Shown here piece after piece: positions 10,752 through 19,891 of a stretch of DNA of 20,327 nucleotides (position 1 is the stretch's first letter; the number at the start of each line of letters is the position of its first letter). The position numbers and the translations under genes were made by a program. Under the pieces are notes generated by a model that was not told where the DNA came from, searched no databases, and saw nothing but the letters and a program-made list of their open reading frames with translations. Origin of the DNA: Discostella pseudostelligera (Eukaryota > Bacillariophyta > Thalassiosirophyceae > Thalassiosirales > Thalassiosiraceae); contig JALLBK010000461.1 in the NCBI GenBank assembly GCA_036940085.1, positions 1-20,327 on the forward strand. The letters run 5' to 3'.

Positions 10752-10960
10752 AAGTCATCTCCATGGGACCAGGCCGAGAAGAAGAAAATGGCAGGATTGC
10801 ACCCATGCCCAATATTCAAGTAGGTGATGTCATTATTGCAAAAAATCCATGGGGTATTGGTCCGAAAGATGAGGAAACACCCGATGGACGAAAGTTGAGT
10901 TTTATGCGTGCACAGGATATTGCGGCGGTTTTGGAGGGGAAGGTGATAGATGATGCGTAG
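10303..10960 (+). CDS. Chaperonin-10 (GroES/Cpn10)-like protein with signal peptide
   Basis: Two exons, 10303-10594 and 10755-10960, joined in phase 1 (donor GTGAGT, acceptor TATAAAG), give 165 residues. The Cpn10 fold spans about 65-156. It starts MVLVERLQ and has a short mobile-loop equivalent TDTGLFVP, the VISMGPG strand created exactly at the splice junction, IQVGDVIIAKNPWG, and the terminal AQDIAAVL. Cpn10 caps the Cpn60 folding cage. The loop is short, and the usual hydrophobic tripeptide is represented by L-F-V. The N terminus is a signal peptide (about 3-19) ending T-N-A-L, an accepted weaker variant of the ASAF motif, followed by a linker of about 45 residues. A plastid location is likely but not certain. 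The single domain distinguishes it from tandem plastid Cpn20. The intron 3' end is a microsatellite. Confidence 0.85.
10703..10750. repeat. (CT)17(AT)7 microsatellite forming an intron 3' end
   Basis: Seventeen CT units (10703-10736) run directly into seven AT units (10737-10750), followed by AAAG and the exon of the chaperonin-10-like gene at 10755. The CT block takes the place of the polypyrimidine tract. Confidence 0.95.
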
Positions 10961-11095
10961 AGAGTAGAGGTGGGTGTGGTAGGTACATGAGCTAGAGGGA
11001 GTTTCAAGCAAAAACACTGTCTCATTAAAGTACGAAGTATGTCATCGATTATCAAATTTAAGCGATAATGGCTCGCATACTATTTCTTGTTTTCA

Positions 11096-11998
11096 TCATG
11101 AATCATTAGCGAAAAAGGAACTCAACCTATAGCTATCTCCACTGCTGCTTCCATCATCGTCACCTTTCCCATCCCTACTCTTCTTTTTTCGTTTATCCTT
11201 CACCTTCTTCGATGACGAGTCTTTCCTTCGACTATCATCCTCACTACTATAGCTGTCTGAATCATCATCATGTCGCCGCTTGCTCTTCTTCCGATCGTGA
11301 TGATGATGTTTGCTACTCTTTTTCTTATGATGCTTCTTTCGCTTGCGACTACGTCGATCATCGTCGTCATCACTGCTGTAACTGTCAGAGTAGCTATCAC
11401 TGCTGCTGTAACCATCTTCATCGTCATCATCATCATGTCGTCGATGATGCTTCCTCTTTTTCTTCTTCTTGGATTTCTTATCCTCCCGTTTTCCCTCCCG
11501 TTGATGATTCGTACCCTTGTTCAGTAGCTTCTCGCGCTGTTCATCCAACTCCTTCCGATATGCCTCCATCTTCTTTTGATCGACACCGGCAATATCGAGT
11601 TTATCCTCGTTATCCTTCTTGTATTGTTCCCATGTTGGACGATTTGAATCGGCAAGTTTCTCTGCAATGGTTCGTTCTTCCTTCCCCGCCATGATTCTCA
11701 TGACCGCGGCCATTTGACTGGATACTTTTGGTTGTGTTGCTGCCGCCGCCGTCGCTGAAGTGGTTGTGGCGCCTACAGAAGCCGATGCCGCATTGACAGC
11801 ATCAATTGCCGAGGAAGGATTAGTAAACGAAGAGCCTGCCTGTTTGTGTTTTTCGAAGCGATCATCATCGACATGACGGTCGGCAACTTTCGAGTAGTCG
11901 ACGCCGGACCCGCGAACGATGTTATCGTCATCATCGTCGTCTCGGCGGCGGTGATGCCGGCGTTTCGACTTCTTGTGCTCCCTGTGGCTACTGCTCAT
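11096..11998 (-). CDS. FAM133-like Lys/Ser/Asp-rich nuclear protein, probably RNA-processing
   Basis: Single exon, 300 residues. The only non-repetitive block is at about 108-162: an Ala-rich and Met-rich stretch leads into RPTWEQYKKDNEDKL and then YRKELDEQREKLLNKG. This matches the arrangement of animal FAM133 proteins, in which RPTWEE... is followed by ...KKELEKHREKLL. FAM133 proteins are poorly studied and have been placed near splicing factors. The ends are low-complexity: Arg/His/Asp-rich at the N terminus, and alternating KKKK(R), DDDDD and SYSS(S/D) blocks at the C terminus, resembling disordered RS-like nuclear regions. No catalytic motif is visible. Tail-to-tail with the Cpn10-like gene (135 bp) and head-to-head with fibrillin. 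The family call rests on one short block. Confidence 0.65.
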   Translation of the reverse strand: MSSSHREHKKSKRRHHRRRDDDDDDNIVRGSGVDYSKVADRHVDDDRFEKHKQAGSSFTNPSSAIDAVNAASASVGATTTSATAAAATQPKVSSQMAAVMRIMAGKEERTIAEKLADSNRPTWEQYKKDNEDKLDIAGVDQKKMEAYRKELDEQREKLLNKGTNHQREGKREDKKSKKKKKRKHHRRHDDDDDEDGYSSSDSYSDSYSSDDDDDRRSRKRKKHHKKKSSKHHHHDRKKSKRRHDDDSDSYSSEDDSRRKDSSSKKVKDKRKKKSRDGKGDDDGSSSGDSYRLSSFFANDS

Positions 11999-12298
11999 TT
12001 TCAGAATGGAGAAATGTCAATAAATTACGACGTATTAGTCCGTGAATGTCAAACTCAATGATTGATGGGGTTGTGGAGTTAAGGAGAGCTATGGAGGCTC
12101 GATTGTGAATGGTGGTGGTAGTGATTTTTGTGCGGTGGAGGTGAAGGAAGGAGGAAAAGTTGGCGGGAAGACAAGTCAAAGATTTGGCGGGAGAGACGGT
12201 GTACCCAACAAATAGTCGACGACGGCGGACGGCGGGCGGCGACGACCGACGACCACCGCTGATAGGGAGAGGTGGTAGGCTGCTATTGACGATCCACA
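11999..12298. promoter_or_regulatory. Divergent intergenic region, FAM133-like / fibrillin
   Basis: A 300-bp head-to-head gap. Two same-strand E2F-like elements lie 23 bp apart: TTGGCGGGA at 12160-12168 and TTTGGCGGGA at 12183-12192. To their right is a CGACGACGG/GGCGGGCGGCG stretch (about 12216-12255). No CACGTG is visible. Confidence 0.5.
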
Positions 12299-14025
12299 AT
12301 GGCTATCCGCAATTGGCTGCATAGATTGGCAGTAGCAGTAGTGCCATTGTTGGCGACGTCTGCGCTGTCGCTACAGCTACAGAGTCCCCGAGCGACGCTG
12401 CGGCCGCGAGCGCTTGGACCGTATCAATTGTGTCGAACTACATTGCCCGAGACAAAATTCAATGTGCGGGACATTCCCTTTGTGCGGTATACTCATGCCA
12501 TCAAACATAGACCATTTCAATTATCTTTTTCTGCCACCGATGCTGGCGACTTTGACGCATTCATGGATGAACTGGACATCGACAAAACGCTCGTAGAAGA
12601 AAGGGCTCTAGAAGAAACCAATACAAAGGTACCATCGCACTTTATCCAGGGAAAGGCCGACGTTGGCATTGGTGGAAATTCTGGATTTACCTACGACGTT
12701 AATGCATTAAAACGAAACCTCGTTCAGGAATCTGTGAGAGGGTGTAAGCAGGAGCTACTTGTTTTGCTAGGGGATGGTAGACAGTACAGTGATGGAGTTC
12801 TAGCACCGAGGTGGAGAAGGGATAGAGATGATTTGATTGAAGAGCGTCTTTCGGCTTTAGTGCAGGTTTGTTTCATCCGGTTGTTCATTCTGTTGCTACT
12901 ACAGACTTCCTCGTTCATGTCTCTAATGCCACTCTCTGACAAATAATACCGTGAAGGCAAATCCTGTTTCCACAACAACAGATTCCAATCTACTCGATGG
13001 GGAGTGGTCCTTTGCTTTTGCAACAAATTCGGCATCTACTATACTTGATACATCACGGTTTCTCTTGAGTAAGACCAAACGAGCAGATGCACGTACTGGT
13101 GGTGGTGATGATACGACGGCGAAGAAAAAAGAAGCAACAAACAATGCTATGACAGTCCGAGGTGGTCCGTGGCGGTTTCGGTCTGGGAAAACTGAAAATC
13201 CATTTCGTTCCTCGAAGCGACAGATACACTTGGAAAATTTAGAGGGTGATGAGAATGCTCACATCATTGATACAACCAGGGTCTTGGGAGGGCTGTATCA
13301 GATTAGTCAACGATACGATGTGTATGGATTAACACGGACTGCGCTTGATCTTGATATGACCGAGAGCGAATCAACGATCTTTGGGCTTTGTGTGAAGAGC
13401 AGTAGTAGGTATGACTTCAAAAGTACAAAGCAGGGACAACCATTGGAAGTACAAGTGTTGTATCTTGATACCGATCTGTGTATTTGCACGACGGGGGCGG
13501 GCCTCGACGGTCCTTTGCACGTCTACACAAAAAGTGACGTATGGACAACAGGAGTAACCAAACGCAAGGTAAGCCTACCAAATTTGAAATTGATTTTGGT
13601 TAGTATGATAGAAACTGCGCTCACTTGGGTATTGCGTTTATCACATCATGCTGTAGCTGAGGTTGATTGCACAAACAGCATCGTGGATATCGTCGATACA
13701 GTCGCCGCTTCGTCTTCGGCAACGATTGCTGACTGCATATACAAATGCAACGGATAAGTCAAAGAAAGCTACCCCAGGGTTAAAAGCTGTCAACATTGGT
13801 GAACTGGACATTGATGACGATGGAACAACCAAAGAAGATGCAGCGTGGGACGGTCCCGAGGATCCATTTTTGCATCTCTCACCAGGCGAACGAATGGAGG
13901 TATTGAGGACCATGAGCTTAAAAGACATATACCAATCCGCTTCGGAGAGGAAAGAACAAAATAAAAAGGAAAAGAATAAGTGGAGAGGGAGAGGAGGGAA
14001 TAAATTCAAGCGACCAGATGCGTAG
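12299..14025 (+). CDS. Plastid lipid-associated protein / fibrillin (PAP_fibrillin domain)
   Basis: Three exons, 12299-12865, 12957-13568 and 13657-14025, joined in phase 0 throughout (introns 91 and 88 nt), give 515 residues. Fibrillins are lipocalin-related plastid proteins that associate with plastoglobules or thylakoids. Domain evidence starts at about 131 with NALKRNLVQESVRG and continues through ERLSALVQANP (restored across intron 1) and NLLDGEWSFAFATN (about 201). The closing TDLCICTTGAGLDGPLHVYTK (about 364-380, given here in part) contains the family's D-x-x-L-x-I...G-x-L-x-V block. The N terminus is hydrophobic and ends A-T-S-A-L-S, a candidate plastid signal. Odd features are a Lys/Gly-rich insertion between strands (about 225-260) and a charged tail from about 440, ending in a Lys/Arg/Gly-rich run. 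The last intron's acceptor (GCTGTAG) was chosen because it keeps phase. Confidence 0.85.
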
Positions 14026-14476
14026 TAGTGAAGAGATGAACATCGTCAATTCGTCAACGGGCGAGATGAAGCAGGAAGTGGAATGCAGTCACTCTGGTCC
14101 ACATGCACTTAAATTAAGAAAAAACAGCGGTGAGCTAACTACATTCACAAGATTTGAAGAATGATCATGCGCAAGTATCAGCGTATTCGTCTCGGTTAAT
14201 GATTCTGAGGTCGCCGATCTACCCTAAATAAAGTAATAATACACATCGAAACACCATGGTCATGTCCTCAAGTTCAAGTGACTGCATCAGCTACAATCCA
14301 GGATATTGTTCAAATGTTTTGCCGCCATGGATGTGCACGCGATCATCCAGAGTTGCGGTGATTGGCGGTTTCCCATATTGCCGAACAATTCATTGTCAAA
14401 GCGAAGTATCCGCCGAAACAGGAGCCATGTTGTTGTATGAAACTAAAACACACAAATATCCCGCCCCCGCATCATT
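14026..14476. other. Tail-to-tail intergenic region, no gene seen
   Basis: A 451-bp gap between two converging stop codons, the widest such gap in the window. AATAAA at 14227-14232 may be the poly(A) signal for fibrillin, about 200 nt after its stop. A 74-codon open frame (14256-14480, +) overlaps the last codons of the opposite gene, shows no recognisable domain and is not called. Confidence 0.5.
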
Positions 14477-15050
14477 TTAGAACGGTGTAGGACAACGAGT
14501 GGAACAGTCACCAATTGCCCGTCCACAATCACGAGGCCATGTAATAAGCTTTTCCAAAAAGTTGGTAATGTCCTTGATGAAGTGGAAGCATGCTTCAAAT
14601 GGCTGATGATGATGACGGCGACCGGCGGCAGGCGGGTGTGTGATGGGAGAAGGGGTGGCAATTGAGAGTGAGAGAAAAAAGAGATGGATTGGTTCGTTTA
14701 AACAACATGGTCTTGTGAANAGAAGGGGTGGCAATTGAGAGTGAGAGAAAAAAGAGATGGATTGGTTCGTTTAAACAACATGGTCTTGTGAAGACTTACC
14801 TGAAGAATGATCCATAGCTGAATAAATACCCGGAGAGAGGGAAGTTAAGATGTCAGCGACGAAAAAGGAAAAGGACGATACGTAGAGATGATGGACCAAT
14901 CGAGCTGAGGTTAGACGGACACGAGACCGGGCATAAGAAGTGATATGACATGACACTACTACTTACCCCTGCACAAGCCGCAGCGATCGGCCATGCCAGG
15001 AAGAAGAGTAGGACAAGCCAAATGATTGCGAAAACCGGATTGCGTGCCAT
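14477..15050 (-). CDS. Small conserved-looking membrane protein, 75 aa, with an 18-nt microexon
   Basis: Three exons are inferred: 15050-14967 (28 codons), a microexon 14817-14800 (6 codons, LWIILQ) and 14602-14477 (41 codons plus stop). All joins are phase 0, with GTAAGT at both donors and TTCAG/ATCAG acceptors. The product begins MARNPVF and has one continuous hydrophobic segment (about 7-33) that the microexon completes. A cytosolic or lumenal tail follows with PFEACFHFIKDITNFLEKL, then ITWPRDCGRAIGDC and a final cysteine (C31-like, tail cysteines at WPRDC, GDC and RC). I do not recognise a named family; the pattern of one membrane helix plus an FEAC...WPR tail seems familiar from small eukaryotic proteins, but I give this little weight. 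Intron 2 contains the N and the 72-bp duplication. Confidence 0.75.
14648..14792. repeat. 72-bp exact direct duplication split by a single N (probable assembly scar)
   Basis: Positions 14648-14719 and 14721-14792 are identical by eye across all 72 bases, with the window's only ambiguous base, N, at 14720 between them. It lies inside intron 2 of the small membrane-protein gene. The likeliest cause is two contig ends that overlap but were abutted with a placeholder. A real tandem duplication or allelic copy is the alternative. Confidence 0.9.
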
Positions 15051-15574
15051 GGTTATTAGTATGGAGGGAGGAGGGGCGGGATGTCAACAACCAGTATCGT
15101 ATGGGACAATGACGACGACGATATTGATGCTCAGATTGTCCGTCAATCAAATCCAAATCCAATGCGACTCGGTCATGCATGCGTTGAGATTGAATCGGAA
15201 GACATCATGAGACGTTCCTTTCTTTGGGGTCCGAACTCGATTCGAAGCCGAAAGATCCAAGCACAAGATCCATTTCCCGCGCTTTCGCGATGTTCTGCAC
15301 ACCAAGCCCTGTTGAAGATCTCGCCAAACCAAAATCACGATCACATCATCCCCATGTCAACATGACGTCACACAACATGGTCGCTACAACAACATTCCGA
15401 CATAACGAGAGTTCGCAGCAATAATCGAGGCTGCGGGCTTGTATGTAAAAGCAAACAATTGTCAAGGTCTCTGGCTGGCAAAAGGTCGGCTTGGCGACGA
15501 CGATTCGTATCGATGGGCGCGCGGGGTGGATGCTGATGGTGATGACAAGATTTCATATTATTACCAATATCAAA
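15051..15574. promoter_or_regulatory. Divergent intergenic region, small membrane protein / SET-domain gene
   Basis: A 524-bp head-to-head gap, the longest in the window. It holds one canonical E2F-type TTTCCCGC at 15273-15280, continuing into GCTTTCGCGA. No CACGTG or repeated 11-mer is visible. Open frames on both strands here (such as 15081-15365, +) lack recognisable protein character and are not called. Confidence 0.4.
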
Positions 15575-17509
15575 ATGTCAAGACCATCATTATTATCCAT
15601 CATCACCCTCCTTGCTGCCCAGGCGGCTAGTCATCTGCCCTACGCACAGGCCTGGCGACAGAAATCATCGTCATCGGCCGGTGATGATGAGAATCAGCAG
15701 TGCGGAGTCTACCTCGCCGAATCATCCACCGACCATGCTCTTGGGACATTTGCCGGTCGAGCCTATCAACGCAATGATATCATTGGTGTCCCCGACAGTG
15801 TGGTTCATTTTGTGGATATTCGTCATTACAATTCTATCAAGAACGACAACGATGAAGATGTCCTCAATGATAAGCTGGAACTATTTTTGGGTACATGTTG
15901 GTCTGCCGACTCGACGGGGGGTAAGAACGAGGGTGACGAGTCGATATCGGCCGTGGGTGGACCTGCCTTTAGTAGTACGGGGCATGTCGGCTTGACGAAT
16001 GCAGTTATTTATCAGCCATCGGTACTACTGCGGACGGATACGGACTTGCTCACTAAGTATGATGAGTTGACTTCGCCAGGACGGGGTGCTTTTAGTACCT
16101 ATCACAATTTGACAGTATTGGCTGTGGATACTGTAGTGCCCGGTATGGAAATATTTCTAGATTTTGGCGCCGAATATAGCAAGCATCATGATCCCACTAT
16201 CCCCAATATGGATGATTATCGCAAGATGGATGAGGGGATGAAAAAAATGGTTGAGTTCTTTAATAAGCATGCCGAACGAATTGGGGAGAAGGCATCTGAG
16301 GAGGTGTATGAATTTATTAAAGAGGATGTGTTAGAATTGGTGGCTGAGAAACGCGCCCCGGCGGCCAGGGCACTCCTTCCCGAGTCCTATGAGGGCTTGC
16401 AAGAAATTATTGATCAAGGTGGTTCGGCATTGTATAATAATCCAGAAGTGGTCCGAGATGTTGATTGGTTAAAGACCAATGGGTATTGTCAGGATAATCT
16501 CGAGGTGGGAGTTAGTACTATTGAACATGCCGGACGTGGAGCATTTGCCGCACGAAGTATGAAACGGGGGGAGGTGGTCGGTGCTTTACCATTGGTACCG
16601 CTCCTTCAGGGCAAATCGGCACTGACCATACCACCCGACAAAGAGATGGGAGAGACAGAGACGACGTACCAACTGGTTTACAACTACATGCTCGAACATC
16701 CTCAATCGTCGGCACTTTTTTACCCCGCTGGAGCAGTTACTAATTACATTAACCATGGTGGCAAGAACAACGCAAATGTCAAGATGATTTGGAGCACAAA
16801 GGAATGGAGTCATGTCAAGGACGCTCGAGAAACTCGTCTCGAGAATTTGGGGCAGTTCGGCCCTATTGACATGATTATTGAACTTGTTGCTACCCGTCCC
16901 ATCAATAAGGGCGAAGAGATTTTACTCGATTACGGCGATGATTGGGAAACTGCGTGGAAAGATCATGTATCGAAATGGAAGAAGGTTACCAAGAATGCAG
17001 CGTTTTCCAAATCTGCCATGACGCTCAACGAAATTTATCATAGCACGGATAAGCCTCCTCAACCGTTCCCCGTTGATGGCAACGAGGCAGATGCTGGCAG
17101 TTATGTCAAACTCAAATGCCATCTATTGTACGACGACGAGAAAATTGAACGAATCCGAAACAAGGATGGCTCGAGGACTAAAGTCTATCCATGGATTCCA
17201 CATTCTGTAAAAGGCGAGACACGTCTGAAGACAGATATTGCGGTTCGCAGCATTACGTTGATGGGCTGTGATATCATTGGTCGATCGGGCGATGAACAAT
17301 CTGGGTACAAGTATGTTGTTCAGCCGCACGCCGAGGACAAGGGGTCGGGATTTTATGTGAAGAATGTTCCTCATGACGCTATTCGGTATGTCGACAAGCC
17401 GTACACCAATCCTCAGCATGAGCCTAGCTCTTTCCGGCATACAATTAACTTTCCTGATGAGATCTTCCCAAACGCGTGGAGAGATCTGGATTTGAAGGAT
17501 GAGTTGTAA
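15575..17509 (+). CDS. Tandem SET-domain protein with signal peptide and C-terminal KDEL
   Basis: Single exon, 644 residues from the ATG at 15575, which begins a clear signal peptide (S-L-L-S-I-I-T-L-L-A-A, ending A-Q-A before W27). The frame is open to 15491, but those extra codons lack signal character. A well-formed SET-like domain spans about 315-460: GRGAFAARSMKRGEVV, NYINHGGKNNANVKMIW (equivalent of the NHxCxPN SAM pocket, without the Cys) and GEEILLDYGDDWE. A degenerate copy lies at about 45-195, with GTFAGRAYQRNDIIG and PGMEIFLDFGAEY but no Asn-His pocket. A C-terminal module of about 130 residues is unassigned. The chain ends L-K-D-E-L-stop, the ER-retrieval signal. SET proteins are SAM-dependent lysine methyltransferases, usually nuclear or cytosolic; lumenal location here is inferred from the two end signals. 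Confidence 0.88.
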   Translation: MSRPSLLSIITLLAAQAASHLPYAQAWRQKSSSSAGDDENQQCGVYLAESSTDHALGTFAGRAYQRNDIIGVPDSVVHFVDIRHYNSIKNDNDEDVLNDKLELFLGTCWSADSTGGKNEGDESISAVGGPAFSSTGHVGLTNAVIYQPSVLLRTDTDLLTKYDELTSPGRGAFSTYHNLTVLAVDTVVPGMEIFLDFGAEYSKHHDPTIPNMDDYRKMDEGMKKMVEFFNKHAERIGEKASEEVYEFIKEDVLELVAEKRAPAARALLPESYEGLQEIIDQGGSALYNNPEVVRDVDWLKTNGYCQDNLEVGVSTIEHAGRGAFAARSMKRGEVVGALPLVPLLQGKSALTIPPDKEMGETETTYQLVYNYMLEHPQSSALFYPAGAVTNYINHGGKNNANVKMIWSTKEWSHVKDARETRLENLGQFGPIDMIIELVATRPINKGEEILLDYGDDWETAWKDHVSKWKKVTKNAAFSKSAMTLNEIYHSTDKPPQPFPVDGNEADAGSYVKLKCHLLYDDEKIERIRNKDGSRTKVYPWIPHSVKGETRLKTDIAVRSITLMGCDIIGRSGDEQSGYKYVVQPHAEDKGSGFYVKNVPHDAIRYVDKPYTNPQHEPSSFRHTINFPDEIFPNAWRDLDLKDEL

Positions 17510-17643
17510 TGTGTCTTCAGTAATGGGACAATTTGGGCATCAGTAGAAGTTAGTAGAGGGTTGTGCATCCTCTTTCATCTCTAGCGTACCAATTTTATTT
17601 CCGCCTAATGAAAGACAAACACGTTAAATTATCGACATGAATT

Positions 17644-19891
17644 CTAATCCTCCTCCTTGACTTGAACAACAGGGTACTTAGCGGTCGCCTCCTCCCAAGA
17701 AAATCGCCCGTGAACAAAGTCAAACACAACTCGGGTCACATCGGACTTTGGAAGACGAATCTGAACTGTGGAGTCACGCTCTCGAAGGGTCACCGTACCG
17801 TCGGTGAGAGTATCAAAGTCAACGGTTACTGCAAATGGTACACCGACTTCATCTGATCTTGCATATCTCCTTCCAAGTGATGCAGTCGACTTGTCCACAC
17901 GCGTTGCCAAATCGCTCTCCATCAACTCGGCTGCAATCTCATCGACCTGGGGTTACGAAGAACAATTAATGTGAGAACACAAAAAGAAAAGGTCCACAAT
18001 TATTGATGCGATGACAAGAACTCACGACAGCATTGACCTCCTCTCCACTACTAATTGGCAAGACAGCGCATTTCTGTGGAGCAACTGCAGGCTTGAACTT
18101 CATCACGCATCGTTGTTCATCGGCATTGCGCTGATAGAAACAGTGTTCAAGCAACGAGTATAAAATTCTACCCATTCCAAAGGATGGCTCAATCACAGAG
18201 GGAGTAAATTTGATCTCGTGAACTGACTTAACCGCTTTTGTCCAAGTGACCATTTCATTGGTAACTTCGAATCCGTCGACGGTTGCCTTTCCTTCCGTCT
18301 CTAACGCAGTAGCAATTGGTTCAAAGTCGGCCCAATTCTCCGCCAATGCCTCCAACGCATTCGCAACCACGCGCTGATCAGTCTTGAATGTCTTCCCCAA
18401 AGCCTTCCTGTCAAGCTTGAGCTTGGCAATCTCAATTTCTTTCGGTTCGTCCAACTTGAGCGTAGCAACCATCGGCGTTTTGGTAGCCTTACTATGCACA
18501 TCCAAATCATAGCATGCCCGATCGGCATGACCCACACATTCCACCCATCCATACGAACTCTGAATTTCAAGATCCCAACAATCGCATGCATAATGAGCCA
18601 TTTCGGTAGTTAAATGCTGACGAAAGCGCAACCGAGCCGGATCCATACCGATCCTCTCCATGAACAATTGTGTCCGGGCCATAAAGTACGCAAGAGTTTC
18701 ATTGTTCACCAAACCGGATGCCACGGCGTCGCCAACAGTTATGAGTTTGGTTTTACCCGATCCAAGCTGATCATCACGACCGAATAGAACGAGTTCCTTG
18801 GATGCGACGGAGGAGAAGTTGGGATGAGACTTATCAGCGGGATTGACAAAGTGTTCGATTTCACCCATGCAGAATTCACGGACGCGAAGGAGGCCAGATC
18901 GAGGTGCAATTTCTTTGAAAAAAATGTAGTTGTATGAATGATTGAGATGGCGAGTTTATGTGAACCGTAGCTGAAACTATATCACAGTCAACATAATAAT
19001 GATAATACATTCAATTGTTGACAACTCACCGTTCCTAAAACCAAGACCGATCTGAGCAGCCGCGAACGGCATCTTCTGCGCGTTTGCATCAAGTAACCTC
19101 CTAAAGTTTACAAACAACCCCTGAGCCGTCTCGGGACGCAAATACCCCACCGCTGTACCCTCCGGTCCAATGCTCGTCTTGAACATGAGATTAAACGGGA
19201 AGGATGGACCGTATGCTTCACCACTAGGTGCCTTACATCCATACTTCACCAACTGCTCATCCAATTCGGATGGCGAGAATGCATCCGCTTGGATTTGAAT
19301 ACGCAAATGTCCTTCTCTCTCAGGCGTGGGCATGTCAGGATTCGCCTCGATTAATTCATCAATCGCATCCTCCAACAATTTATCCGCGCGGAAGCATTCC
19401 CCGCTCACTGGATCTTTGACCATGAGATCAGTGAATCGATCGACATGTCCCGATGTTTTGAGTACCACCTCGGGCGTAAGACAGGTGCATTCCATCTCGA
19501 GCATTGACTCGGCCAGGATAAAGTGTTTTCGCCATACGTCGACCATGGCTGCCTTGAGCGCACATGCCGGAGGACCCAAATCAAACAAACCCTTGACACC
19601 GCCATGGATCTCAAAGCTGGGTACGATGAACATCTTGCGTAATATCAACTCGTCAAACGATCTGCGGTTGAACTGAGCAGTTGGGTCGAGCTCCTCCTTC
19701 TTTTTGCGGATAGATTCGGCGTCGATTTTGAGTAGTTTGAGTGCCTCGACGGCAGATGCGATTTCATCGGCGTTGGCGGAGGCCTTTTTGAGCTCGCGGA
19801 CGAGTGAGCCGTGCTTGGTGATTTTGGCGTTGATGGCATCGAGTTCATCCTGGAGAGCGGCGGAGCCCTCGGCGGCAGTGTCAGCGGCCAT
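17644..19891 (-). CDS. Glycyl-tRNA synthetase, eukaryotic alpha2 class II, with WHEP domain
   Basis: Charges tRNA-Gly with glycine. Three exons, 19891-19030, 18912-18026 and 17946-17644 (introns 117 and 79 nt, GTGAGT donors), give 683 residues. The N-terminal WHEP helix-turn-helix (about 12-65) is typical of eukaryotic cytosolic GlyRS. Class II motif 1 lies around [13 protein letters not shown]. Motif 2, [17 protein letters not shown], is rebuilt exactly across intron 1 (G|AA join), and motif 3 is [17 protein letters not shown]. The C-terminal anticodon-binding domain runs from [19 protein letters not shown] (joined across intron 2) through [13 protein letters not shown] to the end. No targeting peptide precedes MAADTAAEG, so the product is cytosolic from this start; organelle supply would need another start or gene. 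Tail-to-tail with the SET gene (134 bp). Confidence 0.97.

Noticed and set aside
11212..11694. 160-codon open frame antisense to the FAM133-like gene, rich in His, Asp, Ser and Cys
   Set aside because: Its composition is the reverse complement of Lys/Asp/Ser repeats; no start context or domain supports it.
14256..14480. 74-codon Ser/Cys-containing open frame between fibrillin and the small membrane gene
   Set aside because: It overlaps the opposite gene's final codons and shows no domain, targeting signal or splice support.
14648..14792. The 72-bp direct repeat as a mobile-element footprint
   Set aside because: There are no terminal inverted repeats or coding capacity, and the N between identical copies points to assembly.
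15491..15574. Longer N terminus for the SET-domain protein from an ATG at 15491
   Set aside because: The extra 28 codons have no signal or domain character and would bury the clear signal peptide that begins at 15575.
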